DNA of 36,882 bases from Akkermansiaceae bacterium UBA1506 (lineage in GTDB: Bacteria; Verrucomicrobiota; Verrucomicrobiia; Verrucomicrobiales; DEV007), in assembly GCA_002323995.1 (NCBI GenBank), contig DCQY01000027.1:92991-129872 (forward strand). Direction: 5' to 3'. The notes under the pieces are model-generated. The model saw only the letters and a program-made list of their open reading frames with translations. It was not told the origin of the DNA and ran no database searches. Position numbers and translations under genes: made by a program. Of this stretch, positions 1-8,436 are shown one piece after another; the first letter of the stretch is position 1, and each line of letters begins with the position of its first letter.

Positions 1-525
1 AAGGACATTCGCCCAGCCAAGCCATTTCGCTTTGATGGGGATAACCATCATTAAGTGGATGATGTGATTGGGGAAGAGGGCAGCAAAAGCAAGAAATATT
101 ACGGAGTAGAATGTTCCATTAAGGATACCGAACAATCTCGGGTCCATGGGCAGGAATCCTGTGGAGGCCAGGAGAAGAATCGTGGTTACAACATAAACAT
201 TGAGACGAAAAGAGCCCCAGTGACTCTCAAGGCTGTCGCTGATGAAGAACATGAAGAGGAGGGCGATCAAGACGATAAAAATTGCGATCGGAGAGTGACC
301 TTCAATCACAGGGCTCAGCACCCATGAGAAAAGTCGCCAAATTTGACCTTCTAAAATAGCGCTACGGTTGAAAGCAATCAGCTCAAGATATTCCTTGGAA
401 AAGAGGCTGAGTCCCCAGGACAAGGCTTGAAACCCGGCAATCCAGCGAAGGATTTGCGGGAGAGCGAAACGCCCCAAGTAGGGTTCCAATCGGTCTAGTA
501 AACGATTACCTGAATCGTGGATCAT
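1..525 (-). CDS. Rhomboid-like integral membrane protein, 3' end outside window
   Basis: Read on the minus strand from an ATG at 525-523, the frame stays open for 175 codons to the window edge, so the C-terminus is missing. The N-terminus (MIHDSGNRLLDRLEPYLGRF) is followed by several hydrophobic stretches, including one around residues 80-95 (AIFIVLIALLFMFFI) and one near 115-125. The segment GQIWRLFSWVLSP resembles the start of rhomboid cores (GQ-W-R-L/F-T/S), and the complete rhomboid at 13029-13964 has a similar FKVWTLLTYQF. The catalytic Ser/His region would lie beyond the window, so protease activity cannot be judged; it may be a non-catalytic relative. It is divergent from gcvT with about 118 bp between them and has no obvious Shine-Dalgarno site. 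The coding call is fairly sure, the family call tentative. Confidence 0.7.
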   Translation of the reverse strand, partial: MIHDSGNRLLDRLEPYLGRFALPQILRWIAGFQALSWGLSLFSKEYLELIAFNRSAILEGQIWRLFSWVLSPVIEGHSPIAIFIVLIALLFMFFISDSLESHWGSFRLNVYVVTTILLLASTGFLPMDPRLFGILNGTFYSVIFLAFAALFPNHIIHLMMVIPIKAKWLGWANVL

Positions 526-643
526 TCTGGAAGGTGGCGGGGAATTGAAGGAATACAAATATCATCTTTAAGCGATTGTCAATGAAGCGAGGTAGATCAC
601 CTGCGGCGTTGACTTCCGGGCGGGGCAGTTGAACATCTCGTAA

Positions 644-1705
644 ATGATTTTGTCTCCACTCCATGACCGCCACACCAAACTCGGGGCCCGCATGGCTCCC
701 TTTGCCGGCTGGAATATGCCGATACAGTATTGCGGTATCGTTGCTGAGCATCAAGCCGTTAGAGAGAGCGGAGGAATATTTGATATTTCACACATGGGTG
801 AGTTTGAGGTCGTTGGAGCGGAGGTCGTCACTTGGCTAAATGGCTTGTTGACCAATGACCTGAATTCTCTGAGCGATGGAGAGGGGCACTACACGCTCAT
901 GTTGAATCCCCGTGGAGGAGTTATTGATGATCTCATTGCCTATCGTATGGGGGAAGACCGTTTTTTTCTCGTCGTCAATGCCGCTAAGATTGAAGAAGAT
1001 CGAGATTGGCTGGAAAGTCATCTTGTGCCGGGGATAGATTTTGCTGATCGCAGCAAGGAATTCGGCGCCGTAGCTGTGCAGGGGCCGGCGGTGGCTACTG
1101 CGTGGAGTCGAATGGAATTAGAGCACCCCTTACCGAAGCGAAACGGTGCTTTGGAATGCGAGGACGGAGTCGTCGTATGCCGAACGGGTTATACCGGTGA
1201 GGACGGCTTCGAATTGTTCGCTCCGGTAGAGGCTATCGGTTCGTGGTTTGACCGATTTGTTGATGAGGGTGTTACCCCGGCTGGTCTTGGGGCACGAGAC
1301 ACCTTGCGCTTAGAGAAGTGCTACCCGCTCAATGGCTCTGATCTTGATGCAGAACACACGCCACTCGAGGCCGGCCTCGGTTCTTTTGTTAAACTCGACA
1401 AAGAGACGGACTTTGTCGGAAGGGATGCGCTCGTTTCTCAGAAAGCAGAGGGCCTCAAGCAGCATTTAGCGGCGATTACTATGACCGGGAAAGCGCCGCC
1501 GATCCGGCATGGCTACGAAGTTTGTGATCCCGATGGCGAAGTCATTCTGGGGAAACTTTGCAGTGGTTCTTTGTCCCCTTCACTGGGGAGGGGAATTGGA
1601 TTAGCTTACCTCGATGCGGAAGATTGCCATCCAGGAAAGCGAGTTTCGGTGAGAGTGCGTGAGAGGGCATTCCCCGCCGAGATCGTGAAAAAACCGTTTA
1701 TTTAG
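644..1705 (+). CDS. gcvT: Glycine cleavage system T protein (aminomethyltransferase)
   Basis: The 353-residue protein is of normal GcvT length. It transfers the methylene group from the aminomethyl-lipoyl arm of GcvH to tetrahydrofolate and releases ammonia. The family N-terminus is clear: LxDxHxxLGARMAPFAGW-MPIQY, followed by HQAVRESGGIFDISHMGEFEV. Later blocks such as CRTGYTGEDGFELF, GLGARDTLRLEKCYPLNG and LEAGLGSFVKL are also typical. ATG 644 was chosen because it puts the conserved PLHDRH block at residue 5 as in homologues; no strong ribosome site precedes it. It is the first gene of gcvT-gcvH-gcvP, with gcvH 49 bp downstream. I saw no glycine riboswitch in the short upstream region. Confidence 0.97.
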   Translation: MILSPLHDRHTKLGARMAPFAGWNMPIQYCGIVAEHQAVRESGGIFDISHMGEFEVVGAEVVTWLNGLLTNDLNSLSDGEGHYTLMLNPRGGVIDDLIAYRMGEDRFFLVVNAAKIEEDRDWLESHLVPGIDFADRSKEFGAVAVQGPAVATAWSRMELEHPLPKRNGALECEDGVVVCRTGYTGEDGFELFAPVEAIGSWFDRFVDEGVTPAGLGARDTLRLEKCYPLNGSDLDAEHTPLEAGLGSFVKLDKETDFVGRDALVSQKAEGLKQHLAAITMTGKAPPIRHGYEVCDPDGEVILGKLCSGSLSPSLGRGIGLAYLDAEDCHPGKRVSVRVRERAFPAEIVKKPFI

Positions 1706-1754
1706 GAAAACTTAGTTGTCAGAAGCGTAGATTTTGTATTGTTGCCTGTCGTAG

Positions 1755-2135
1755 ATGAATGTTCCCGACCACCTCTATTTTTCGGAATCCCACGAATGGG
1801 TCGATCCTGCCTTACCGGAATCGGCTACCGTTGGAATCAGTGACCACGCTCAAGCCGAGTTGACCGATGTTGTCTATCTGGAACTCCCGGAAGTTGGGAG
1901 ATCGGTAAGCAAAGGTGAAGCGATCGCTGTAATCGAGTCAGTAAAGGCAGCGAATGACATCTACGCTCCGGTGAGTGGGGAGATCGTCGAGGTGAACGAG
2001 GCTCTTGCCGAGGCTCCGGAACCGGTCAACGAAGATCCGTATGGGGAGGGCTGGATGATTAAGGTGAGACTGGCTGACGCTGACGAAGTTGAGGGATTGA
2101 TGAACGCTGCTACATATCGTGACACTATTTCCTGA
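1755..2135 (+). CDS. gcvH: Glycine cleavage system H protein (lipoyl carrier)
   Basis: The 126-residue protein is the mobile lipoyl carrier that shuttles the aminomethyl group from GcvP to GcvT and electrons to dihydrolipoamide dehydrogenase. The start resembles the family (YFSESHEWVDP), followed by VGISDHAQAELTDVVYLELP. The lipoylated lysine is K64 in IESVKAANDIYAP. The C-terminal NEDPYGEGWMIKV block is also conserved. The end of the gene overlaps the gcvP start by 17 bases, which suggests translational coupling. No lipoate ligase or lipA/lipB gene is in the window. Confidence 0.97.
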   Translation: MNVPDHLYFSESHEWVDPALPESATVGISDHAQAELTDVVYLELPEVGRSVSKGEAIAVIESVKAANDIYAPVSGEIVEVNEALAEAPEPVNEDPYGEGWMIKVRLADADEVEGLMNAATYRDTIS

Positions 2136-4980
2136 ATCTGACCCATCTTTTGCATCACGGCATATCGGGCCAACTCTAAAGGAGCAGGCTGAAATGCTGG
2201 ATTTACTGGGCTGTGAATCGATCAAGCACCTTACGGCTGAAGTGGTGCCTGATACGCTTCCTAAGGAGCCGAGGCTCCCTCTTCCTCCCGCTCTCAACGA
2301 AAAGCAGGCGCTGGCCCGCTTGGCGTCCATCTTTTCCGCAAATGAGGTGTCGAACAGTTTTATTGGTCGTGGGTATTATGGCACCATCACTCCGCCAGTG
2401 ATTCAGCGGAATATCCTTGAAAACCCGGGTTGGTATACCGCCTACACTCCTTATCAAGCTGAGATTTCGCAAGGTCGGCTCGAAGCCTTGCTGAACTTCC
2501 AAACATTGATCTGTGAATTGACTGGGATGCCAGTCGCGAATGCCTCGCTCCTCGATGAGGGAACTGCCGCGGCGGAGGCAATGGCACTGTCAGCCGCGTC
2601 AAATCCGAAAGGAAAGATCTTTTTTGTTAGCCGTGATTGTTTTTCTCAAACCATCGAGATCTTGAAAACCCGGGCCGAACCGATCGGAGTAGAGCTAGTG
2701 GTCGGCGATGCGGATGACTTTGACTTCGAGGCGGTCGGATCGGAGCTAATTGGGTTACTGCTGCAGTATCCGGGTAATGAGGGGGAGGTGAAGGACTATT
2801 CTTTTGTGGTGGAGCGCTGCCACAAGGCGAAAGGCCAAGTGATCGTCGCCGCAGATCTCTTATCACTCTGTCTCTTAAAGCCTCCCGGCGAATGGGGAGC
2901 TGACGTGGTCGTTGGAAGTGCACAGCGTTTTGGCGTCCCACTTGGATTTGGCGGTCCTCATGCGGCTTACATGGCTTGTTCGAACCAACTAAAGCGTCGA
3001 TTGCCCGGGAGACTTGTCGGTGTTTCGGTCGACTCCTCCGGCAAGCCCGGACTGCGGCTTTCTCTCCAGACAAGGGAGCAACATATTCGCAGAGAGAAGG
3101 CAACTTCGAATATTTGCACTGCTCAGGTTTTACTGGCTGTGATGGCTGGTTTCTATGCCGCTTACCACGGGCGCGCAGGCTTGACTCGCATTGCTCAAAA
3201 AATAGCTTCGGTGGCAGCAGGTTTTGCCGATGCCGCTAAAGCTGCAGGTTTCGGTGTGGTTGGTGAGGTGCGATTCGACACGGTTGTCGTTCAAGTCGAT
3301 GGGGATGCTCGCACTGAGTTGATAGCAAAGTCACGGCAGTCTGGCGTGAATTTGCGCGAGGATTTACCTGGTAGACTTGGCATCTCATTTGATGAGGCTC
3401 TCATCGAGAGTGGGGCCTGGACATTAGCCTTCGAGTTGTTCGGCTTCAAGACTTCGAGTTCACCTGCGGAGGTAAAATATTCGAATACGGTTCAGCGGCA
3501 GAGTGAATTTCTCAATCAACCTGTGTTTAACCGCTTTCATACTGAGACCGACATGATGCGTTATATCAGTCGTCTAGAAGAAAAGGACATCGCTCTGAAC
3601 CGCAGTATGATCCCGCTCGGATCATGCACGATGAAACTCAATGCGGCGGCTGAAATGATGCCAATGAGTTGGGAAACAGTTGGCGGGATGCACCCCTTTG
3701 CGCCACTTGAGCAAGTTGGTGGCTACCGGGCCATGATCGAGGAATTAGAGGGGTGGCTTGCTGATATAACCGGTTTCCATTCGGTAAGCGTTCAGCCAAA
3801 CGCCGGATCACAGGGTGAGTATGCAGGCCTGATTGCTATCAGACGATACCATGAAGGTCGTGGCGAAGGTGGGAGAGATATCTGCCTGATTCCAATGTCT
3901 GCCCACGGGACAAACCCGGCCAGTGCGGTGATGGCTGGTTTTGAGGTGGTGCCGGTGGCCTGCGACGAAGACGGTAATATTGACCTGGCAGATGTGAAGC
4001 AGAAGGCTGTCGAACACGATAAAAAGCTTGGCGCGTTGATGATCACTTACCCGTCGACTCATGGAGTTTTCGAGGAAAGTATCGTCACCATTTGCGAAGT
4101 GATACATCGAAATGGTGGGCAGGTATACATGGATGGTGCGAATTTGAATGCGCAGGTTGGCCTTTGTTCGCCCGGGCGCATCGGTGCCGACGTGTGCCAC
4201 CTTAATCTGCACAAGACTTTTTGCATTCCGCACGGAGGTGGTGGTCCCGGCGTAGGACCTATTGGAGTTGGAGAGCATTTGTCCCCGTATCTCCCGGGGC
4301 ATTTAGATTGGCCCGAAAAGCCCTCTCATGCGGTTAGTGCGGCTCCGTTTGGGAGTGCGAGTATTCTTACGATATCGTGGATGTATATCGCAATGATGGG
4401 GCAGCGGCTTAAAGATGCGACTGAGGTTGCGATACTCAATGCTAACTACATGGCGGGCCGGCTCGATAATTTCTTTCCAGTCCTTTACAAGGGAGCGACA
4501 GGGCGAGTGGCACACGAGTGCATTATCGACCTACGTGCTTTCAAGGAGAAAGCAGGAATCGATGTTGAGGATGTGGCCAAACGTTTGATTGATTTTGGAT
4601 TTCATGCTCCCACGATGTCGTGGCCGGTGCCCGGAACCTTAATGATTGAGCCCACCGAGAGTGAGTCCAAATCGGAACTGGATCGATTCTGCGACGCCAT
4701 GATTCAAATTCATGCAGAAATTACTGCCGTAGCGAATGGTGAGACGGATGCCGGTGACAATGTCCTTAAAAACGCGCCTCATACGGCGGCAACCCTCTTG
4801 GCCAAGGAATGGGAGCATCCCTATTCGCGGGAAGACGCTGCTTACCCGCTGGATTGGGTGAGAGAGTCGAAGTATTGGCCACCGGTGGGTCGCATTGATA
4901 ACGTCTTTGGGGATCGCAACCTAGTTTGCACCTGCGAGGGAATGGAGGCCTATCAAACCGGCGCTGGTTCAGCTGACTAG
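2119..4980 (+). CDS. gcvP: Glycine dehydrogenase (decarboxylating), fused P protein
   Basis: The 953-residue protein has the single-chain (P1+P2 fused) form of glycine decarboxylase. It decarboxylates glycine with pyridoxal phosphate and passes the aminomethyl group to the lipoyl arm of GcvH. The N-terminal half begins FASRHIGPTLKEQAEML and carries YTPYQAEISQGRLEALLNFQ. The C-terminal half carries SMIPLGSCTMKLN, VQPNAGSQGEYAGL and the PLP lysine K699 in NLHKTFCIPHGGGGPG. The start is a GTG inside the end of gcvH; it leaves nine residues before RHIGP, which fits the family. The Nudix gene follows after 3 bases and is probably co-transcribed. Confidence 0.97.
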   Translation: MTLFPESDPSFASRHIGPTLKEQAEMLDLLGCESIKHLTAEVVPDTLPKEPRLPLPPALNEKQALARLASIFSANEVSNSFIGRGYYGTITPPVIQRNILENPGWYTAYTPYQAEISQGRLEALLNFQTLICELTGMPVANASLLDEGTAAAEAMALSAASNPKGKIFFVSRDCFSQTIEILKTRAEPIGVELVVGDADDFDFEAVGSELIGLLLQYPGNEGEVKDYSFVVERCHKAKGQVIVAADLLSLCLLKPPGEWGADVVVGSAQRFGVPLGFGGPHAAYMACSNQLKRRLPGRLVGVSVDSSGKPGLRLSLQTREQHIRREKATSNICTAQVLLAVMAGFYAAYHGRAGLTRIAQKIASVAAGFADAAKAAGFGVVGEVRFDTVVVQVDGDARTELIAKSRQSGVNLREDLPGRLGISFDEALIESGAWTLAFELFGFKTSSSPAEVKYSNTVQRQSEFLNQPVFNRFHTETDMMRYISRLEEKDIALNRSMIPLGSCTMKLNAAAEMMPMSWETVGGMHPFAPLEQVGGYRAMIEELEGWLADITGFHSVSVQPNAGSQGEYAGLIAIRRYHEGRGEGGRDICLIPMSAHGTNPASAVMAGFEVVPVACDEDGNIDLADVKQKAVEHDKKLGALMITYPSTHGVFEESIVTICEVIHRNGGQVYMDGANLNAQVGLCSPGRIGADVCHLNLHKTFCIPHGGGGPGVGPIGVGEHLSPYLPGHLDWPEKPSHAVSAAPFGSASILTISWMYIAMMGQRLKDATEVAILNANYMAGRLDNFFPVLYKGATGRVAHECIIDLRAFKEKAGIDVEDVAKRLIDFGFHAPTMSWPVPGTLMIEPTESESKSELDRFCDAMIQIHAEITAVANGETDAGDNVLKNAPHTAATLLAKEWEHPYSREDAAYPLDWVRESKYWPPVGRIDNVFGDRNLVCTCEGMEAYQTGAGSAD

Positions 4981-4983
4981 ATT

Positions 4984-5481
4984 ATGGAGCCTACTCTTTC
5001 GCTGACTGATTTTCCTGATCCCTGGGAGCCGAATATGGTGGCGAACCTCGTATTCATTACCCGAGGAGAGGAAGTCCTCCTGATTCATAAAAAAACGGGT
5101 TTAGGTGCAGGAAAGATCAATGGGCCAGGCGGCAAGCTCGAACACGGAGAGACGGCCGAGGAGGCCGCTATACGGGAAGTGCAGGAGGAATTACATGTGA
5201 CTCCGAGGAAACTCCGTGAAATGGGGGACTTGCATTTTGACTTTGTCGACGGACTCAAGCTCTATTGCACGGTCTTTAAGAGCGAGGAGTTTGATGGAGA
5301 CCCGACCGAGACACGCGAGGCGAAGCCAGAGTGGTTTCACTTTGACGACATTCCCTACGAACGTATGTGGGCTGACGATCGCTATTGGCTGCCCGAGATG
5401 CTCCAGGGGAAGGCTTTTCGAGCTTGGTTTCGGTTTGACGGAGAGCAGATGTTGTCTCGGAAGGTCTTTTTTCGGGACTGA
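4984..5481 (+). CDS. Nudix (MutT/MTH1-like) NTP pyrophosphohydrolase
   Basis: The 165-residue protein has a complete Nudix box at residues 49-72: GGKLEHGETAEEAA, then IREVQEELHV, matching the GX5EX7REUXEEXGU pattern except that the last G position is H/V-like. It resembles MTH1-type 8-oxo-purine nucleotide hydrolases (NGPGGKLEHGE and a C-terminal EWFHFDDIPYERMWADDRYW block), which sanitise the nucleotide pool, but the substrate is inferred only from this similarity. It starts 3 bases after gcvP and is probably the last gene of that transcript. Its end converges with the ThuA gene 14 bp away. No terminator is visible in the gap. Confidence 0.88.
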   Translation: MEPTLSLTDFPDPWEPNMVANLVFITRGEEVLLIHKKTGLGAGKINGPGGKLEHGETAEEAAIREVQEELHVTPRKLREMGDLHFDFVDGLKLYCTVFKSEEFDGDPTETREAKPEWFHFDDIPYERMWADDRYWLPEMLQGKAFRAWFRFDGEQMLSRKVFFRD

Positions 5482-5495
5482 AAATCTTTAAAGAG

Positions 5496-6428
5496 TTACC
5501 GCTTCTTTTTAGGTGGAGCATTTTTGTCCTGCTCACCTCCGTATTTTACGATATTTGACTCCAAGAAACCGCGGGTCGGCTTCTCGGTTATGATGCCTTC
5601 TTCTGGAATTTCCAGGCCAGCTGTCCAGGCAATGCCGTTGAGGACAGTCTTACGAAAGTTATCGTCTTCAAAGTTCCAGTGGTAGTGCAACCCGGTAAAA
5701 CCGAAACCACGGCCGTTATTGTAGTCCTCTGGTCGCTCGTAAGCCCATGCCACGTGCTGGGATTCGCCGGCGGCAACCGCTTTCCTCACCGTTGGATTAC
5801 CGGACACCGGGCCATCTTTTCTCGCCATGGTAGACTCTGGTGGGGCCGTTGAAAGGACGGGCACGATTCCTTTTTCGTCTCCGACAAACCGCATGTGAAA
5901 ATACCATTCGTCATCGACTTCAAATGGCTTTAAACCTCTGGCGGTTGGGTGATTTTCAAACGTGTCGAAGCCAGCAATCCAGTGGGGGTTTACTGACCAG
6001 TTATCTTCAAAATACCCTCCCAGCCAGGCCAGCATGCCTTTGGCTGAGGGGCCTATGTTGACGTGCACCGCATAATGCAGGCAGGCGAGACCGGCACCGG
6101 TTCGCATGACCTTATCAAACTCGGGAACATGATTGTTCACCACGTGCCTTGTTTTACCACTGCAGAAAAACACGACGGAGTCGGCGTCTTTAAAAAAAGT
6201 ATCGGGATTAGTAGGCCACTCGATGGAGTAGCGGGTCTCGATCTTTCTTTCCGGGTAGGCTTCTGTAAGCCATTGTCCAATGAGTCGGCAGCCGGCCGCG
6301 TATTCATGTTTCCCGAATCCGTGGGAAGTCTGGTGGGAAACAAAGCAAAAGACGGTTGTGTCTTCGCGGGCGGAAGAGCTGTTGATAAAAGAAAACACCG
6401 TAAAAAGAGGCAGGATCCACCGAAACAT
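5496..6428 (-). CDS. Secreted ThuA-domain protein
   Basis: The protein has about 310 residues. After the signal sequence it carries a ThuA (class I glutamine amidotransferase-like) domain: VVFFCSGKTRHVV, GLACLHYAVHV, WIAGFDTFENHPTARGL and DEWYFHMRF are typical blocks. ThuA-domain proteins are greatly expanded in Verrucomicrobiota and Planctomycetota, often near sugar catabolism genes; the exact role is unknown. I prefer ATG 6428 over ATG 6449 because it gives a standard signal peptide (MFRWILPLFTVFSFINSSSA). The C-terminus ends in a lysine/arginine-rich tail. It is an isolated gene, convergent with the Nudix gene. Confidence 0.85.
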   Translation of the reverse strand: MFRWILPLFTVFSFINSSSAREDTTVFCFVSHQTSHGFGKHEYAAGCRLIGQWLTEAYPERKIETRYSIEWPTNPDTFFKDADSVVFFCSGKTRHVVNNHVPEFDKVMRTGAGLACLHYAVHVNIGPSAKGMLAWLGGYFEDNWSVNPHWIAGFDTFENHPTARGLKPFEVDDEWYFHMRFVGDEKGIVPVLSTAPPESTMARKDGPVSGNPTVRKAVAAGESQHVAWAYERPEDYNNGRGFGFTGLHYHWNFEDDNFRKTVLNGIAWTAGLEIPEEGIITEKPTRGFLESNIVKYGGEQDKNAPPKKKR

Positions 6429-6591
6429 TAGATTGTAGCAAGTTAGCATCCGGTTGATTCTGACTGTTCATTTCCCTAAGTCAAGATGCGCGAATTAAGG
6501 AAAGGGGGTTAATTTTTAGAAAGGAATGCGATCCAAATTAAAAGTCAGTTTGTAATGGGGACGGGTGAAAGATAGATTGTAACCTCAGAGA

Positions 6592-7551
6592 ATGGATTCC
6601 CCTTCAATAAGATACTCGTTACCAACTTCAGTTTCGTGGTGGCGAATGAAACAAATACTGTTTAATCCCTTCGATATTGGGAAGTGGTTCGTTCTTGGGT
6701 TCACGGCTTGGCTCGCCACTCTCGCATCCGGGTCATCGCAAGGGACGGGCGGGACAGGTGGGACCGGGGACACTGCCGGGGCATTAGATGATCCTCAAAT
6801 TGTTGAGGAAGCTTTCGGTGAAGCGAAGGACTGGGTCATGGAGAACTGGGAATGGGTTGTTGGTGCCGGGGTGCTCATCGCCTTGATTGTTGTGGTGGTC
6901 ACGGTCGTAGTCACTTGGGTGCAGTCTCGAGGAAAGTTCATGCTCCTTGACAATGTGGTTAATAACCGTGCCTTAGTCGGACAGCCGTGGAAAGAGTTTC
7001 GGAGTGAGGGTAATTCATTGTTCCTTTGGAGCCTTGTCTTTTCTTTAATTGCTTTTTTGGTCTTTGGAGGTTCCATCGGGGGGTTGGGGTGGTTGATCTA
7101 TCTTCAGCTGAACGCCAATGATTTTATCTGGACCGGGCCACTGATTGGCTACGGTGCTGGATTCGTCGGCCTCCTTTTTTTATTAGGTATCGGGTTTGCC
7201 TACATCACGCGCTTGCTTGAGGATTTTGTGATTCCACTGATGTATCAGCGGCGTCTCAAAACAACTGAGGCTTGGCGGGTTTTTTTATCTCTCCACTCCC
7301 AGAATGTTGGTAGCTTCATCGCTTACTTTCTTTGGGTGGCGCTCCTAGGACTCGCTTGGGGTATTGCTATTTTTGCCTTTGTCCTACTCACCTGCTGTAT
7401 CGGCGGCATCCTTCTCGCAATTCCCTACCTAGGGACTGTTCTCCTACTTCCAATGCTTGTATTTTTGAGAGCGCTTGGCCCCAGTTTTCTCGGTCAGTTT
7501 GGAGACGAGTTTAACTTGTGGAAGGGGACTCAGCTCGAGGTACAATCCTAA
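6592..7551 (+). CDS. Multi-pass membrane protein of unknown function
   Basis: I do not recognise a named family with confidence. The 319-residue protein starts with a short soluble segment, then a glycine/threonine-rich acidic stretch (residues about 45-65). Hydrophobic segments follow near 82-105 (GAGVLIALIVVVVTVVVTWV), 140-170, 183-207, 238-270 and 272-295. The block YITRLLEDFVIPLMYQRR, followed by TTEAWRVF, sits between membrane segments. The overall pattern resembles DUF4013-type or glycerophosphodiesterase-membrane-domain proteins. It ends just before a strong terminator and has no obvious operon partner. Confidence 0.85.
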   Translation: MDSPSIRYSLPTSVSWWRMKQILFNPFDIGKWFVLGFTAWLATLASGSSQGTGGTGGTGDTAGALDDPQIVEEAFGEAKDWVMENWEWVVGAGVLIALIVVVVTVVVTWVQSRGKFMLLDNVVNNRALVGQPWKEFRSEGNSLFLWSLVFSLIAFLVFGGSIGGLGWLIYLQLNANDFIWTGPLIGYGAGFVGLLFLLGIGFAYITRLLEDFVIPLMYQRRLKTTEAWRVFLSLHSQNVGSFIAYFLWVALLGLAWGIAIFAFVLLTCCIGGILLAIPYLGTVLLLPMLVFLRALGPSFLGQFGDEFNLWKGTQLEVQS

Positions 7552-7562
7552 TTAGCTGCAAC

Positions 7563-7591
7563 AAAAAGGCCCGGAAGCTTCCGGGCCTTTT
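7563..7591. terminator. Bidirectional intrinsic terminator
   Basis: A perfect palindrome AAGGCCCGGAAGCTTCCGGGCCTT is flanked by an A-run on the left and a T-run on the right. It can therefore end transcripts from both directions. It lies between the convergent membrane-protein gene (ends 7551) and the selenoprotein gene (ends 7626). Confidence 0.93.
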
Positions 7592-7625
7592 CCTCTTGGT
7601 TAAAACCTAAGCGGGTCTCGATAGT

Positions 7626-8312
7626 TCACTTGAGAGAGTCAACCTTGTTGAAAATGGCGGACGAACCTGACGCAACGACCTCTCCACTGCTGTCCACCAT
7701 GGTGTAAAAAGGGACAGCGTTGGAAGTTCGGTATTTCATTAATTTGGAGCGTTCAACGTCGCCGGGAACGACAGTAAGCCAAGGAAAGCCTGCATCGGCA
7801 GCCCACGACTCTGCTGCGTCCTCATCTGAATCTCGCGAGATGTGAATCATTTCTACTTTTGGATTATCGGCGATCGAAGAGTTGTATTTCTCCACCAACT
7901 GTGGAGCTGAAGCGCGGCATGGGCCTCACCAGGAGGCCGAGTAATAAAAGATGTAAAACTCGGGAGCTTTCTCCATTTCCGCACTGCGATAGCGTTTGCC
8001 GTCAATGCGGTGCAGCTTTGTTTTTAAAACTTCTTTGCCAACAACGGAAGCGCCAACCACTTCCAATGGGTCGGGTGCGTTCTTGGCCTCATTCCATTCC
8101 TTCAGGTAGACGAGGTCTTCTTCGGATAGTTTGTCCGTGGTGAATGTGAGTATGCGCCCGGCGGAGAGGACTGAAACGGTTTTCGTGTCCTCATCGTAGG
8201 ATCGAATTTCACCCTCAAATGTTCTAGAACCATCTGAACTTGTCCAAGTTCGCGCCATTGGACTGCCGATCAGAAGAAAAGAAATAGCAAATGCCAAAAG
8301 AGATTGCTTCAT
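7626..8312 (-). CDS. Thioredoxin-like selenoprotein with SHD1-like N-terminal domain (in-frame TGA = Sec)
   Basis: A conventional caller gives two ORFs, but they are in the same frame and separated only by a TGA at 7928-7926. Read through, the protein has 228 residues with a thioredoxin motif YYSASW-U-GPC in which Sec129 replaces the first Cys (U129-G-P-C132). The second half continues a normal thioredoxin fold: VEMIHISRDSDEDAAESWA, FPWLTV and the cis-Pro block NAVPFYTMVDSSGEVV. The N-terminal part has a signal peptide (MKQSLLAFAISFLLIGSPMA) and an SHD1-like domain (RTWTSSDGSRTFEGEI ... DKLSEEDLVYLKEW), a pairing common in the PVC phyla. ATG 8312 was preferred over TTG 8330 because it starts the signal peptide cleanly. 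A SECIS-like hairpin follows the TGA. Likely role: periplasmic thiol/selenol redox; the partner is unknown. Confidence 0.92.
7890..7928 (-). promoter_or_regulatory. Bacterial SECIS-like element of the thioredoxin-like selenoprotein
   Basis: On the minus strand the UGA (7928-7926) is followed, after 19 nt, by a 6-bp stem CUCCAC / GUGGAG closing a 5-nt loop AGUUG (7906-7890). The loop G is about 27 nt after the UGA, inside the spacing known for bacterial SECIS elements (roughly 16-37 nt). Such a hairpin is bound by SelB to direct Sec insertion. The fold is by eye. Confidence 0.8.
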
Positions 8313-8436
8313 GGTTTGTTGAGATAGCAAACCGACGAAGCAATGTCTCGAAAAATCGAATCACGTTTATGTGATCTGCGGTTAGGCACTTGCTCTCCCT
8401 ATTTAGTTGGGCTAAGTGGGAACCTGAGAGAAGTGA

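Noticed and set aside
526..643. Glycine riboswitch before gcvT
   Set aside because: The 118-bp region is too short for a tandem glycine riboswitch and shows none of its conserved core that I can recognise.
5482..5540. Sec read-through at the Nudix gene TGA
   Set aside because: The Nudix protein is complete and the extension runs antisense into the ThuA gene with no Sec-type motif.
7626..8312. Nonsense mutation / pseudogene reading of the split thioredoxin gene
   Set aside because: The TGA falls exactly at the first active-site Cys position, a SECIS-like hairpin follows, and the genome carries selA, selD and selC.
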